From an uncultured Tateyamaria sp. (lineage in GTDB: Bacteria > Pseudomonadota > Alphaproteobacteria > Rhodobacterales > Rhodobacteraceae): 64,000 nucleotides of DNA. Positions within the stretch are counted from its first letter, which is position 1, and every line of letters starts with the position of its first letter. The stretch spans positions 743,501 to 807,500 of the forward strand of contig NZ_CANNES010000001.1 of assembly GCF_947503705.1 (NCBI RefSeq). The letters are read 5' to 3'. The position numbers were made by a program, and so were the translations under genes. Positions 18,025 to 26,557 of this stretch are shown piece after piece. Under the pieces are notes generated by a model, which worked only from the letters and a program-made list of their open reading frames with translations, was not told the origin of the DNA and searched no databases.

Positions 18025-18902
18025 TATGCGTAAATCTCCGTCTTGGCGGTCGCACCCTTCATCATGACTTTGGCCTGGGCCGCCCTGATCTCATCATAAA
18101 GCGCCAGGGCATCGGGCGCAAAAAGGGCACTTGGCGCGGGGATGTGAGTGAAGTTACCGAACGTGTCTTGGCCCCTGGCGAGCATCGCGTAATCGGTATC
18201 CCCGACTTCCTGCGCCACGTCCGGCCGGACATAGCGGACCACGCAGGCGATGCGCCGGTCGTCAGACCGATTGGGCCCAGAGCCATGGATGGTCAACCCG
18301 TGGTGCAGGCTCATCTGGCCGGGGTGGATTTCGATGGCGGTCTTGTCGTCCTCGGCCACCTCCACGGCGACCTCCTGGCCACGGCTGAGCAGGTTGTTTG
18401 TGTCAAAGCTGTCGGCATGGGGCAGGATCGCGTTCTTGTGGCTGCCCGCCACGAAATCCATGCAACCCGAGGCAGGCGTTGCAGGTGACAGCGCAATCCA
18501 GGCGGTGACCAGCCCGTCAATCGCCCCCAACCCCCAATAGGTCAGATCCTGATGCATTGACACGATCTGGGTCGTCTTGGGTTCTTTGATAAAGAACTCT
18601 GTCGAGTAGATTAGGATGTTGGGCCCAAGCACCCCCTCGATCACGTCCAGGATGGCAGGCTCCTGAGCAATCCGAGCGGCCATCGGCATCACAACATGGG
18701 CGTTCACCCGTTTGTAGGTATTCAGCGGGTGGGGCAGATCGCGCGCCAGCCATTCGGCTTCCATCGCTTCAAATTCGTGCCGCGCGGCAAGTGCGGCATC
18801 TACCGGCAACGCCGGCAGAGGGAAAAGGAACCCGTCGCGCCAGTATTGGTCTTTCTGAGGTTGCGACAGATGCCCTTGTGCCAGGTCCAGTGTGGTTTGC
18901 AT
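18024..18902 (-). CDS. Phytanoyl-CoA dioxygenase family Fe(II)/2-oxoglutarate oxygenase
   Basis: 292 aa. Facial triad His117-x-Asp119 (in SMHQDLTYWG) and distal His206 (in LTIHGSGPNRS), with Arg216 or Arg217 to bind 2-oxoglutarate. The family includes PhnY, which hydroxylates 2-aminoethylphosphonate before PhnZ cleaves the product. Here it is followed with a one-base overlap by a PhnZ-like HD protein, the same kind of two-oxygenase pairing, so it probably hydroxylates a small molecule that the HD protein then cleaves. The stretch MSLHHGLTIHGSGPN is typical of PhyH enzymes acting on small polar substrates. Substrate unknown. Confidence 0.82.
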   Translation of the reverse strand: MQTTLDLAQGHLSQPQKDQYWRDGFLFPLPALPVDAALAARHEFEAMEAEWLARDLPHPLNTYKRVNAHVVMPMAARIAQEPAILDVIEGVLGPNILIYSTEFFIKEPKTTQIVSMHQDLTYWGLGAIDGLVTAWIALSPATPASGCMDFVAGSHKNAILPHADSFDTNNLLSRGQEVAVEVAEDDKTAIEIHPGQMSLHHGLTIHGSGPNRSDDRRIACVVRYVRPDVAQEVGDTDYAMLARGQDTFGNFTHIPAPSALFAPDALALYDEIRAAQAKVMMKGATAKTEIYA

Positions 18903-19008
18903 CTCAAAATGCTCCTGATTGCGCTATGCAGTCAGGATCACTCTGGATTTAGGGCTTGATCTGTCTCACGGGCGACGCTTGTCGCGTCGGTTTTCGGCCC
19001 GGGCGTAT

Positions 19009-19033
19009 GGCGGGGACACCCCCCGCCTTACGG
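19009..19033. repeat. REP-like hairpin, copy 1
   Basis: GGCGGGG (19009-19015) pairs with CCCCGCC (19021-19027) and is followed by TTACGG. A near copy with CTACGG stands at 41821. It sits just past the stop of the chrR gene on its strand, where it could protect or end the transcript. Confidence 0.5.
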
Positions 19034-19036
19034 GTC

Positions 19037-19708
19037 CTATATCCGAGCGAAACGCTGAACGATCTTGGGCAGCAGCCCTTCGAACGTCAGAGGTGCATCC
19101 GTCACCGCAAGGCAAATACAGTCCTCGTGAATATCCGCCACGGGCGTGTGGTGCAGGTCGCTGTCAGCGATCTCGACGTCGCCGCGGGCGAAATAACCGT
19201 CCTCGTCCTGGAACGCGCCCTTGAGAACCATTGTCATTTCGACGCCCCTGTGCCCGTGATCAGGCATTGCGGCCCCGGCAGGGATGAACAGCAACCGTGC
19301 CGAAGCACCGCTGGATGTCGGCAGGATCGCCTGCTTGACGCCCATTCCCACACCACGCCAGTTCACGTCGTCCAGTGACCCGCCGACATAGTTGCGCAAC
19401 GGTTTGGGCAGAACCGGGTCGGCAGTTTGCTCGACCGCCGCCTCGGAGTTCATCGCCCCATCCGCGATCAAGGCCATGGTTGCGGCCAGACTGTCAGAGG
19501 TCATCGCCGCAGAGTTCGACATGCTTTCGTTCAGCACCTCGCCCCCAACGGCGTCAAAGCTTTCGGCCTGCGCGCGGCAGGTGTCACAAAGCGACAGGTG
19601 GGCGGCAACCATCAGGTTGAACGCCTCGGGCAAGGTGCCCGCCGCATAACCCATCAGGATGTCGTCCGTCAGGTGATGTTTGATCTCGTGTGCCATTTTC
19701 ATTTTCAC
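19037..19708 (-). CDS. chrR: Anti-sigma factor ChrR (zinc-binding, cupin C-terminal domain)
   Basis: Up to 223 aa. The N-terminal zinc anti-sigma domain shows the HxxxCxxC motif in AAHLSLCDTC, which with an upstream His holds the RpoE-binding zinc. The C-terminal ChrR cupin contains PDHGHRGVEMTMVLKG and a later HxxH region, needed in Rhodobacter for the singlet-oxygen response. The GTG at 19708 overlaps the rpoE stop (GTGA); ATG codons at 19702 and 19696 are equally possible starts. Operon with rpoE. It should hold RpoE inactive until singlet oxygen or organic peroxide triggers its breakdown. Confidence 0.93.
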   Translation of the reverse strand: MKMKMAHEIKHHLTDDILMGYAAGTLPEAFNLMVAAHLSLCDTCRAQAESFDAVGGEVLNESMSNSAAMTSDSLAATMALIADGAMNSEAAVEQTADPVLPKPLRNYVGGSLDDVNWRGVGMGVKQAILPTSSGASARLLFIPAGAAMPDHGHRGVEMTMVLKGAFQDEDGYFARGDVEIADSDLHHTPVADIHEDCICLAVTDAPLTFEGLLPKIVQRFARI

Positions 19709-20253
19709 TTCATCGCGTGGCGCAAACGTTCCAGCGCCAACCTAATTCTGGATTTGATCGTGCCCAAGGGCAGACCCGTTTGGTCGGCGATTTCGCTATG
19801 GGTAAAGTCCCCGAAATACGCCTTCTGTATCAGTTCCCTCTGGGCTTCCGGCAATTCTGCGATTGCGCGTCCCAGTATTTCGCTTTCCTGTTGGATGGCC
19901 ATCACGTCGGCCTGATCCGGTTCTTCTTCGGGGCCCCATGTCAACTCTTCGGGCTCGGGCCGCCGCTCTTTTCGGAGCACGTCAATCTTTCGGTTCCGGG
20001 CAATGGTAAAAATCCATGTCGCCACGGATGCCCGGGCAGGATCAAACATGTGCGCCTTGTGCCAACAGGTCGCCATGACCTCCTGTGCGCACTCTTCGGC
20101 CAACGAGTTGTTTGCTCCTGATTTGATCAGAAACCCTTTGACCCGTGGGGCAAAGTGATCGAACAACTCGGCAAACGCAGCCTGATCCTGGTGGTCACGG
20201 ATACGGGTCATGTGACTGACCCACAGCATCCGCTTCCCATCGCTATTCTTCAT
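19705..20253 (-). CDS. rpoE: ECF RNA polymerase sigma factor RpoE (ECF11 type)
   Basis: 182 aa from the ATG at 20253, which has AAAGG sequences 4-14 bases upstream; an open frame continues 51 codons farther but leads into the promoter region. Region 2 (FAELFDHFAPRVKGFLIKSGA, EECAQEVMATCWHKA, WIFTIARNRKIDVLRK) and region 4 (LPEAQRELIQKAYFGDFTHSEI, GTIKSRIRLALERLR) are intact. The sequence is very close to Rhodobacter sphaeroides RpoE, which drives the singlet-oxygen response. Transcribed divergently from the flavoprotein operon that is its probable target. Confidence 0.95.
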   Translation of the reverse strand: MKNSDGKRMLWVSHMTRIRDHQDQAAFAELFDHFAPRVKGFLIKSGANNSLAEECAQEVMATCWHKAHMFDPARASVATWIFTIARNRKIDVLRKERRPEPEELTWGPEEEPDQADVMAIQQESEILGRAIAELPEAQRELIQKAYFGDFTHSEIADQTGLPLGTIKSRIRLALERLRHAMK

Positions 20254-20343
20254 GCCTTTGGGCCTTTCCGCCCGTGCCAGGACGACGCCTGGGGGCGGGG
20301 TTGTTTGAGTTTCAGTCGTATCTACGCCCGTCAACATGAATGG

Positions 20344-20371
20344 TCTACGCCTGCCGCGCAAAAGCGGATCA
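20344..20371 (-). promoter_or_regulatory. Candidate RpoE autoregulated promoter
   Basis: On the minus strand a perfect TGATCC (20371-20366), the ECF11 -35 element, is followed 17-18 bases later by GTAGA, a fair -10. It lies about 100 bases upstream of the rpoE start. In the plus direction only an imperfect TGATCT (20409-20414) is seen before the divergent operon. Consensus recalled from Rhodobacter work. Confidence 0.45.
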
Positions 20372-20457
20372 AAAATAAACTTCGGCTCTTTCAACATCCG
20401 AAACACTCTGATCTGCGTAAGACATTACAGACATCATACGATCAGGACCTTGCCTAC

Positions 20458-21759
20458 ATGCCTTTCGAGAACTTTCCCCGCCCGTCCAAACGCATCGCCG
20501 TCATAGGGGCAGGCATCAGCGGCATGGGGGCAGCGCACATGCTTGCACCCGAGAATAAAGTGACCCTGTTTGAGGCAGAACATCGTTTGGGTGGCCATGC
20601 CCGCACCATCATGGCGGGCAAGGATGGCAATCAACCCGTCGATACCGGCTTTTTGGTCTTTAACTACGCCAACTATCCTTTGATGGCTGACCTTTTTGCC
20701 GAGTTGCAGGTGCCCGTCGTCAAATCCAACATGAGCTTTGGTGCGTCCATTGACGGGGGTCTACTGGAATATGGGTTGGCCAGCCTGGACGCCCTCTTTG
20801 CCCAGCGAAGAAACGCGCTGGACCCGCGGTTTCTGGGCATGGTCCGCGACATCTTTCGCTTCAACAAAAATGCTCTGCGCGTTGCGAACGCGGATCGGAC
20901 CCGTACAGTAGCTCAGTTCCTGGACGTGTTGGGCACAGGCGAGTGGTTCCGCAAATATTACCTTTTGCCTCTGAGTGGTGCCATTTGGTCCACACCGGTG
21001 GAAAAGATCATGGATTTCCCGGCCCATGCGATGATCCAGTTTTTCGAAAACCACGCGTTGTTAAGCCATACGGGCCAGCACCAGTGGTATACTGTCGATG
21101 GTGGCTCCATCGAATATGTGCGCCGCCTCGAAGCTGCGATGATCGGCAATGGTGTCGACATCCGCCTGAACGCGGCCATTCAGTCGGTACGCCGCACGCC
21201 TGTGGGTGTTGAGGTCAAGGCTTGGCGCGGTGAGTGGGAAGCTTTTGACGAAGTCGTCTTTGCCACCCATTCCGATGACAGCCTCAAGATGCTTGCCGAC
21301 CCCAGTGCTGACGAAAGCCGCATGTTGGGGGCCGTCAAATACCAGCCCAATGAGGTCACCTTGCATTGTGACGAAGCCATCATGCCCAAGCGTCGCCAGA
21401 CCTGGTCAAGCTGGGTTTATACCGAAGACAAGGATGCCCAAACCGACCGCATCGACCTCACCTATTGGATCAATTCGCTGCAACCGGTGCCGATGAACGA
21501 CCCGCATTTTGTGACGCTCAACACCAAGCGGACCATTCGCGACGAGTTGATCTATGATCAGACTACCCTGCGCCACCCGGTCTACGATCTTGCGGCCCTG
21601 GCCGCGCAAGATAGCGTGCGGGCCATGAACGGGACGAACAATACGTGGTTCTGCGGCGCTTGGATGCGCCATGGTTTCCATGAGGATGGCCTGGCCAGTG
21701 CTGCGGAAGTCGTCGACATGATGAAACGCGCAGATCAAGTGCAGTTTGCCGCCGAATGA
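20458..21759 (+). CDS. NAD(P)/FAD-dependent oxidoreductase, amine-oxidase fold (UfaD-like)
   Basis: 433 aa flavoprotein with an N-terminal dinucleotide-binding motif RIAVIGAGISGMGAAH and the GGHART flavin motif, and a C-terminal FAD contact around NTWFCGAWMRHGFHEDGL. It is the COG2907-type protein that always neighbours ECF11 rpoE-chrR; in Rhodobacter its counterpart is a desaturase of methylated phospholipid acyl chains in furan fatty acid formation (UfaD, from memory). The ATG at 20458 has AGGA 10 bases upstream; the frame from 20155 overlaps the sigma gene and is rejected. First gene of a five-gene operon. Confidence 0.88.
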   Translation: MPFENFPRPSKRIAVIGAGISGMGAAHMLAPENKVTLFEAEHRLGGHARTIMAGKDGNQPVDTGFLVFNYANYPLMADLFAELQVPVVKSNMSFGASIDGGLLEYGLASLDALFAQRRNALDPRFLGMVRDIFRFNKNALRVANADRTRTVAQFLDVLGTGEWFRKYYLLPLSGAIWSTPVEKIMDFPAHAMIQFFENHALLSHTGQHQWYTVDGGSIEYVRRLEAAMIGNGVDIRLNAAIQSVRRTPVGVEVKAWRGEWEAFDEVVFATHSDDSLKMLADPSADESRMLGAVKYQPNEVTLHCDEAIMPKRRQTWSSWVYTEDKDAQTDRIDLTYWINSLQPVPMNDPHFVTLNTKRTIRDELIYDQTTLRHPVYDLAALAAQDSVRAMNGTNNTWFCGAWMRHGFHEDGLASAAEVVDMMKRADQVQFAAE

Positions 21760-22514
21760 CCCTGACCGTCGATCATATCGCGGGCCAGACCTATCACGGG
21801 CGCAAGGGGGCGATCACCAACGCCTTCCGATATTCTGTGGACTATGTGCTGCTGGATGCCGAGGCGAGGGTAAAAACCCCACGCCTGTTTGCGCGCAACG
21901 GCCGTAGTTTGACCGCCTTGGACGACATCGACCATGGCGGCGCGCCCAAGGCGGGGCGCGGGGCCGCCTGGGTCCGTGATGTACTTGAGGCTCATCAAGT
22001 GACCGGAGTGGCCCGGATCGAGCTTCTGGCCCAGCCCAAGGTTCTGGGCCATGTGTTCAACCCGGTCAGCTTTTGGCTGTGCCGGCGCGCGGATGAGGCC
22101 TTGATCGCCGTCATTGCAGAGGTCACGAACACTTTTGGCGACCGGCACAGCTATCTTGTGCATCATTCCGACCTGCGACCCATCGCGGCGTCGGACCGTT
22201 TGCAGGCGACCAAGATCCTACATGTCTCGCCCTTTCAACCGGTCGAGGGGGGCTATGAGTTCCGCTTTGACATCACAAATGATCGGATCGGCATCTGGAT
22301 CGACTATTCGCGCGGCGAGGGTGGTTTGGTTGCAACCCTCACCGGGCGGCGATGCGCCCTGACAAATCGGTCTGTGCTTTGGGCGGTTTTGCGGAGGCCT
22401 TTTGGCTCGCGCCGGGTGCTGACGTTGATCCATTGGCAGGCGCTCAAGCTCTGGTGGAAGAAAGCCGTCTATCGCGCCCGCCCCGTGCCCCCCTCAAAAG
22501 AGGTGTCGCGGTGA
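21756..22514 (+). CDS. DUF1365 family protein (UfaO-like)
   Basis: 252 aa, recognised as DUF1365 (COG3496) from YHGRKGAITNAFRYSVDY at the start, VLGHVFNPVSFWLC in the middle and FQPVEGGYEF. It follows the flavoprotein with an ATGA overlap, the invariant order in ECF11-associated clusters. In Rhodobacter the homologous gene is tied to oxygen-dependent furan ring formation on membrane lipids (assignment from memory, not certain). His and aromatic residues are well conserved but no cofactor motif is clear. Confidence 0.87.
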   Translation: MTLTVDHIAGQTYHGRKGAITNAFRYSVDYVLLDAEARVKTPRLFARNGRSLTALDDIDHGGAPKAGRGAAWVRDVLEAHQVTGVARIELLAQPKVLGHVFNPVSFWLCRRADEALIAVIAEVTNTFGDRHSYLVHHSDLRPIAASDRLQATKILHVSPFQPVEGGYEFRFDITNDRIGIWIDYSRGEGGLVATLTGRRCALTNRSVLWAVLRRPFGSRRVLTLIHWQALKLWWKKAVYRARPVPPSKEVSR

Positions 22515-23740
22515 GCCGTAGCCATTCATTGCCAGCCTATGCCGTGTTCGCGGCCTTACTCGCGTCTGCGGGGTTGCCGATCTATATCCATGCGCCCAAG
22601 TTTTACGTGGATGAATATGGTGTGTCGCTGGCCGCGCTTGGCGGCGTGCTCTTTGCGCTGCGGCTTTTCGATGTGGTTCAAGACCCGCTCTTTGGTCGGC
22701 TGAGCGAGGCGTTGCGGAGCCGTCGAGGATTGGCTGTCATGATCGGCACGACGATCATGGCGCTGTCGATGTTTGGCCTCTTTGCTGTGTCGCCGCCGAT
22801 GTCACCGCTCATTTGGTTTGCACTGATGCTCACGGGCGTGTTTTCGGGGTTCAGCTTTCTCACCATCAACTTTTACGCACAGGGCGTCGTCAAGGCCGAT
22901 CGCTTGCCGGGTCAGGGTCATCTGATGTTGGCGCGGTGGCGGGAAACAGGGGCCTTGCTTGGCGTCTGCGTCGCAGCGATTGCCCCTGTGATGCTGGGTG
23001 GGCTCATGGGCGCGCCCTTTGCCGGGTTTGCGGTTGGCTTTCTGGTATTGGCCCTGGCCGCCATCGTGATGATGCGTGGCGAATGGGTGAGCGATGGGCT
23101 GCCCCCGTCCATGGGGTTCAAAGCAGTGTTGGGCGACCCGCTGGCGCGCAAACTGCTGCTGATCGCGCTGGTGAATGCTGCGCCGGTCGCGGTGAGTTCC
23201 ACACTGTTTCTGTTCTTTGTCGAAAGCCGGTTGATCGCGCCCGGATTTGAGGGTCCGCTCCTGCTGCTATTCTTTCTGTCGGCCGCCATTGCCGCACCGT
23301 TCTGGGGCCGTCTGGCCGAACGCTACGGCGCCAAGCCGGTACTGCTGAGTGCGATGGTGCTCGCGATCCTGGCTTTTGGAGGCGCACTGACACTGGGGCC
23401 AGGCGATTGGATGATCTTTGCCGTGATCTGCGCCTTGTCAGGGGCCACGCTGGGCGCGGACCTCACAGTTCTACCGGCGGTCTTTGCGTCACGTATGGCG
23501 CGGATCAGCCCCTCTGCCGCCGAAGGCTTTGGCCTCTGGTCGTTCGTATCGAAATTCACATTGGCCTTTGCCGCTGTCCTTCTTTTGCCCGCGCTTGAGC
23601 AGGCCGGATTTGTCAGCGGTGCAGCCACCAACCCGCCCGAAGCCTTGATGCTTCTCACCCTGCTATATGCAGCGGTGCCCTGCGGCCTCAAAGTTGTTGC
23701 CATCGTTCTGCTGGCCACGACAGACCTGAAGGAGACCTGA
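22511..23740 (+). CDS. MFS transporter, GPH cation-symporter-like
   Basis: 409 aa with about twelve hydrophobic helices. The segment RLFDVVQDPLFGRLSEALRSRRG between helices 2 and 3 is the signature of the glycoside-pentoside-hexuronide symporter branch. It starts with a GTG that overlaps the DUF1365 stop (GTGA); the in-frame upstream extension lies inside DUF1365. Given its operon it may move a lipid precursor or modified lipid rather than a sugar, as suggested for other MFS proteins in such clusters; that is inference. Confidence 0.87.
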   Translation: MSRSHSLPAYAVFAALLASAGLPIYIHAPKFYVDEYGVSLAALGGVLFALRLFDVVQDPLFGRLSEALRSRRGLAVMIGTTIMALSMFGLFAVSPPMSPLIWFALMLTGVFSGFSFLTINFYAQGVVKADRLPGQGHLMLARWRETGALLGVCVAAIAPVMLGGLMGAPFAGFAVGFLVLALAAIVMMRGEWVSDGLPPSMGFKAVLGDPLARKLLLIALVNAAPVAVSSTLFLFFVESRLIAPGFEGPLLLLFFLSAAIAAPFWGRLAERYGAKPVLLSAMVLAILAFGGALTLGPGDWMIFAVICALSGATLGADLTVLPAVFASRMARISPSAAEGFGLWSFVSKFTLAFAAVLLLPALEQAGFVSGAATNPPEALMLLTLLYAAVPCGLKVVAIVLLATTDLKET

Positions 23741-23741
23741 G

Positions 23742-24320
23742 ATGGATGCGTTTTTGTTCATGGCGCTTGGTGCGCTGGCTATGATCGCGCTGACCTGGGC
23801 CCGGTCACGCTATGCCGGTTTTGTCGCGCAAACCCCCGAAGATTATGCCGCAAGCGGCGAGGTGTTTGACATCCGCACGCACCTGAATGGCCCGATCATC
23901 TGTGAGGGCGTGATTTACGGGCCTTTGGGGCGTGTTTCCTCGCGCTTTGTCGGAGAGTTCGAGTGCCAGTGGGAAGGCAACAAGGGCGTGATGAACGAAG
24001 TGTTCTACTATAACGACGGGTCCGAGCAGACCCGCGCCTGGAACCTGACCCTGGGCAATGATGGAAAAATCCGCGCGACCGCCAGCGACGTGGTGGGCGA
24101 AGGCACGGGCCAGCAATCGGGCGATACAGTGCAGCTCAAGTATAAATTCAAGCTGCCCGACAGCGATGGTGGTCATGTGCTGGACACGGTCGACTGGATG
24201 TATCTGGCCCCGAACGGGACCATCGTGAACCGCTCTCAATTTCGCAAATACGGACTGAAAGTCGCCGAACTTGTCGCCACCATGCGCCCTGCACCGGCAG
24301 AAATGAAGCGTGCAGCATGA
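23742..24320 (+). CDS. DUF3833 family protein
   Basis: 192 aa with one N-terminal membrane helix (residues about 4-20), then a beta-rich domain with the features of DUF3833: FDIRTHLNGPIICEGVIYGP, VSSRFVGEF, LPDSDGGHVLDTVDWMYLAPNGTIVNRS. A periplasmic, lipocalin-like lipid-handling role has been guessed for this family but is not shown. Starts two bases after the MFS gene and overlaps the SDR gene by four bases, so all five genes are tightly coupled. Confidence 0.85.
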   Translation: MDAFLFMALGALAMIALTWARSRYAGFVAQTPEDYAASGEVFDIRTHLNGPIICEGVIYGPLGRVSSRFVGEFECQWEGNKGVMNEVFYYNDGSEQTRAWNLTLGNDGKIRATASDVVGEGTGQQSGDTVQLKYKFKLPDSDGGHVLDTVDWMYLAPNGTIVNRSQFRKYGLKVAELVATMRPAPAEMKRAA

Positions 24321-25054
24321 GTGATATTGATCTGACGGGCAAGCGGTACTGGTTGGTTGGTGCAGGCGATGGGCTGGGCAAGGCGCTGGCCCATTGCATG
24401 AGCCGTGCGGGCATCGAGGTGATCGTGTCCTCCCGTTCCGAGGACAAATTGGCCGCTTTGGTTGATGAGTTGCCTGGCAAGGCGTCATTTCAAACGGTTG
24501 ATATTTCGGACGACGACAACGTGCGCGAGGCTGCGGCCGCGATTGGTGAGATTGACGGGGTCGTGTTGCTGGCGGGCGTCTATTGGCCCTTTGGTGCCAA
24601 GGACTGGGATGCCGATCAGGCCGTGGCCATGGCGGATGTAAATTTCACCGGCTTCATGCGCGTGTTGGGGCAAGTCGTGCCGCAATTCGTGGCCCGCGAC
24701 GCAGGGCATATCGTGATCACCTCGTCCCTCACCGGGTTTCGCGGCTTGCCCGGCTCTATCGGGTATACCGCTTCAAAGGCGGCGACCATGTCGCTGGCCG
24801 AGTGCATGTATGCGGACCTGCGTAAGACAGGTGTACGGGTGCAAGTGGCCAATCCGGGCTTCATCAAGACGCAGTTGACCGAAAAGAACGAGTTCAACAT
24901 GCCCTTCATCATGGAGCCGGAGGACGCGGCCCGTGAGATGTTTGAACTGATGCTGACGGAACGGTTCAAGAAAAGCTTTCCGACGCTCTTTTCCCTGCTG
25001 TTCCGTGGGTCGCAGTTTTTGCCTGATTGGCTCTATTACCGCATTTTTGCCTGA
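24317..25054 (+). CDS. Short-chain dehydrogenase/reductase
   Basis: 245 aa SDR. The cofactor motif is GAGDGLGKA near residue 16, with NAG replaced by LAG in LLAGVYWPF; the active site is Ser in ITSSLTGFRG and Tyr-x-x-x-Lys in GYTASKAA. The C-terminus (LLFRGSQFLPDWLYYRIF) is hydrophobic and may touch the membrane, which suits a lipid substrate. Last gene of the RpoE-linked operon; the same five-gene order without a methyltransferase is noted separately. Confidence 0.9.
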   Translation: MSDIDLTGKRYWLVGAGDGLGKALAHCMSRAGIEVIVSSRSEDKLAALVDELPGKASFQTVDISDDDNVREAAAAIGEIDGVVLLAGVYWPFGAKDWDADQAVAMADVNFTGFMRVLGQVVPQFVARDAGHIVITSSLTGFRGLPGSIGYTASKAATMSLAECMYADLRKTGVRVQVANPGFIKTQLTEKNEFNMPFIMEPEDAAREMFELMLTERFKKSFPTLFSLLFRGSQFLPDWLYYRIFA

Positions 25055-25116
25055 TTTGAGCAGGATCAAGGCGGGTGCCTGTCCATGGATGCATTCTGAC
25101 CCAAAGGAGATGCATC

Positions 25117-25440
25117 ATGGAATTGGAGATTGACCGAGGAATCCTGGCCCAAGTGGTCTTGATGGGTCGTGAGTTGGACCGGGCGGAACCTGAACTGCGC
25201 CCCGTTATCGAGCGGCTGGGCCGCGATGAACAAGCCGAACTGGTGGCGATCATGTGGATCGGGCGCGGTGCCTTTGACGCCAGCGAATGGGCCGAGGCGC
25301 GGGCAACGGCAGAAGCTGAAGCAACCACGCCTTGTGCTGATTATGTGCTTGGCACGCCCCATTTCACCGACCACATCGAAAGCGGTCTGGATGCGCTTGG
25401 CATCTCGATTCGCGATGACGAAGAGGCGCTATTGCGGTGA
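25117..25440 (+). CDS. DUF3775 family protein
   Basis: 107 aa small acidic protein, recognised as DUF3775 from the ELVAIMWIGRGAFDASEW core and the YVLGTPHFTDHIESGLDALG end. A strong Shine-Dalgarno AAGGAG lies seven bases before the ATG at 25117; the longer frame from 25075 is not needed. Function unknown. It stands alone 62 bases after the SDR gene and might be read through from that operon. Confidence 0.8.
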   Translation: MELEIDRGILAQVVLMGRELDRAEPELRPVIERLGRDEQAELVAIMWIGRGAFDASEWAEARATAEAEATTPCADYVLGTPHFTDHIESGLDALGISIRDDEEALLR

Positions 25441-25501
25441 GCGCTTGGGGTTTCACACCCTCAAACGCCCATAGAGTTTACCCAGGAAGCTGAAGCTGGA
25501 A

Positions 25502-26557
25502 TCAGAGTTGTGTCAGGGCCTTGTCGAAGGTCGCTTTGGCCCGACCCCAGACTCCTGATTGCGTCATTGTGAGTGTGAGGAGCGAAGGCAGAAGCTGTTC
25601 TGCATAATCCTCGGAGGATTCCACCGGTAACATGGAGGGCAGGTTGTCGATGGCTGTCACATCAAGTGGCGGCGCGTCATGAACCCGCAGCGCAGGCGCA
25701 TGCCATGTTGTTGTTCGGTCATAGACCTTGATGGGGGAAAAATCGCTGTCGGGATCGCAGGCGATATCACCGATCACTGTTAGTTTCCCCGCACGGTGCG
25801 GGGTGTCGGCGGGTACAAAGACCGGCGTGCCGGGCCGTGCCAGAATACAGTTGAAGAAGATGTCGTGGGTCAGGATTTCAGGGAAAGGACCGCCGTGCTG
25901 TGTCTCTTCCATGTCCCAGCGGGCAGTGGGCACGCCCATCGCGGTACAGAGGTCTGCGGCCCCTGTGCCCACGCGGCCCAACGCACCGATGATGAGCGCG
26001 GTTGGGCGGTGGCTGCCTGTAGCGACCAGGTCAGATTGCAGATCGGCCAGCAAGCGGGTTGAACTCGGATACGTGCCGACAGGGCCCGCGATCTGGTTTT
26101 TCTGCTGCGCGGCCCAGCATTTGAGCGCGACAGCGGCCCCGGCATAGCCTGCCCAATAGCCGAAAGCGGCAACCCGGCGGCCGGCTTCGTCGACAAGATA
26201 TTCCAGATCGAGAAGCGTGCCGCCCCCCTCTTGGAAGCGTTTCAGCAGAATCTGGCCGGAGGGCTGCCCCTTGAAGGCGTGGCCGAACATGATGTGTCGA
26301 TGCGCCAAGGCCGTGCCGTCATCGGGCAATTCCTTGAGGCCGAAAATGATGGCGTCATTCGGCGCTGTGGGCCAGCTGTTTTCAGGCGCGATCGTGGCCC
26401 CGGCCTGTGCATAGGCATCGGTGGGCAGGCAGCGCGACGTGCTGTCCTCGACAGTGACTTTGATCCCGGCGGCGATGAGTCGGGCTGCCCCTGAAGGGGT
26501 AAGCCCCACGCGCTCTTCGTTCTCGCGTTGCTCCGCGCGGACCCAGAGGTGGGTCAT
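25502..26557 (-). CDS. Saccharopine dehydrogenase-like protein (alanine dehydrogenase/PNT fold)
   Basis: 351 aa. The N-terminus (VRAEQRENEERVGLTPSGAARL) is the alanine dehydrogenase/PNT N-terminal domain of LYS1-type saccharopine dehydrogenases, with the NAD site at ALIIGALGRVGTGAADL and the FFNCILARPGTPVFV segment after it. Length fits the lysine-forming NAD enzyme. Many bacteria without a full alpha-aminoadipate pathway carry such genes, so lysine catabolism to saccharopine is a possible role. Its start overlaps the GST stop by four bases; last gene of a three-gene operon. Confidence 0.83.
   Translation of the reverse strand: MTHLWVRAEQRENEERVGLTPSGAARLIAAGIKVTVEDSTSRCLPTDAYAQAGATIAPENSWPTAPNDAIIFGLKELPDDGTALAHRHIMFGHAFKGQPSGQILLKRFQEGGGTLLDLEYLVDEAGRRVAAFGYWAGYAGAAVALKCWAAQQKNQIAGPVGTYPSSTRLLADLQSDLVATGSHRPTALIIGALGRVGTGAADLCTAMGVPTARWDMEETQHGGPFPEILTHDIFFNCILARPGTPVFVPADTPHRAGKLTVIGDIACDPDSDFSPIKVYDRTTTWHAPALRVHDAPPLDVTAIDNLPSMLPVESSEDYAEQLLPSLLTLTMTQSGVWGRAKATFDKALTQL

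Noticed and set aside
20155..20457. Longer N-terminus for the flavoprotein gene
   Set aside because: The extension overlaps the divergent rpoE gene and its promoter; the dinucleotide motif and ribosome site support the ATG at 20458.
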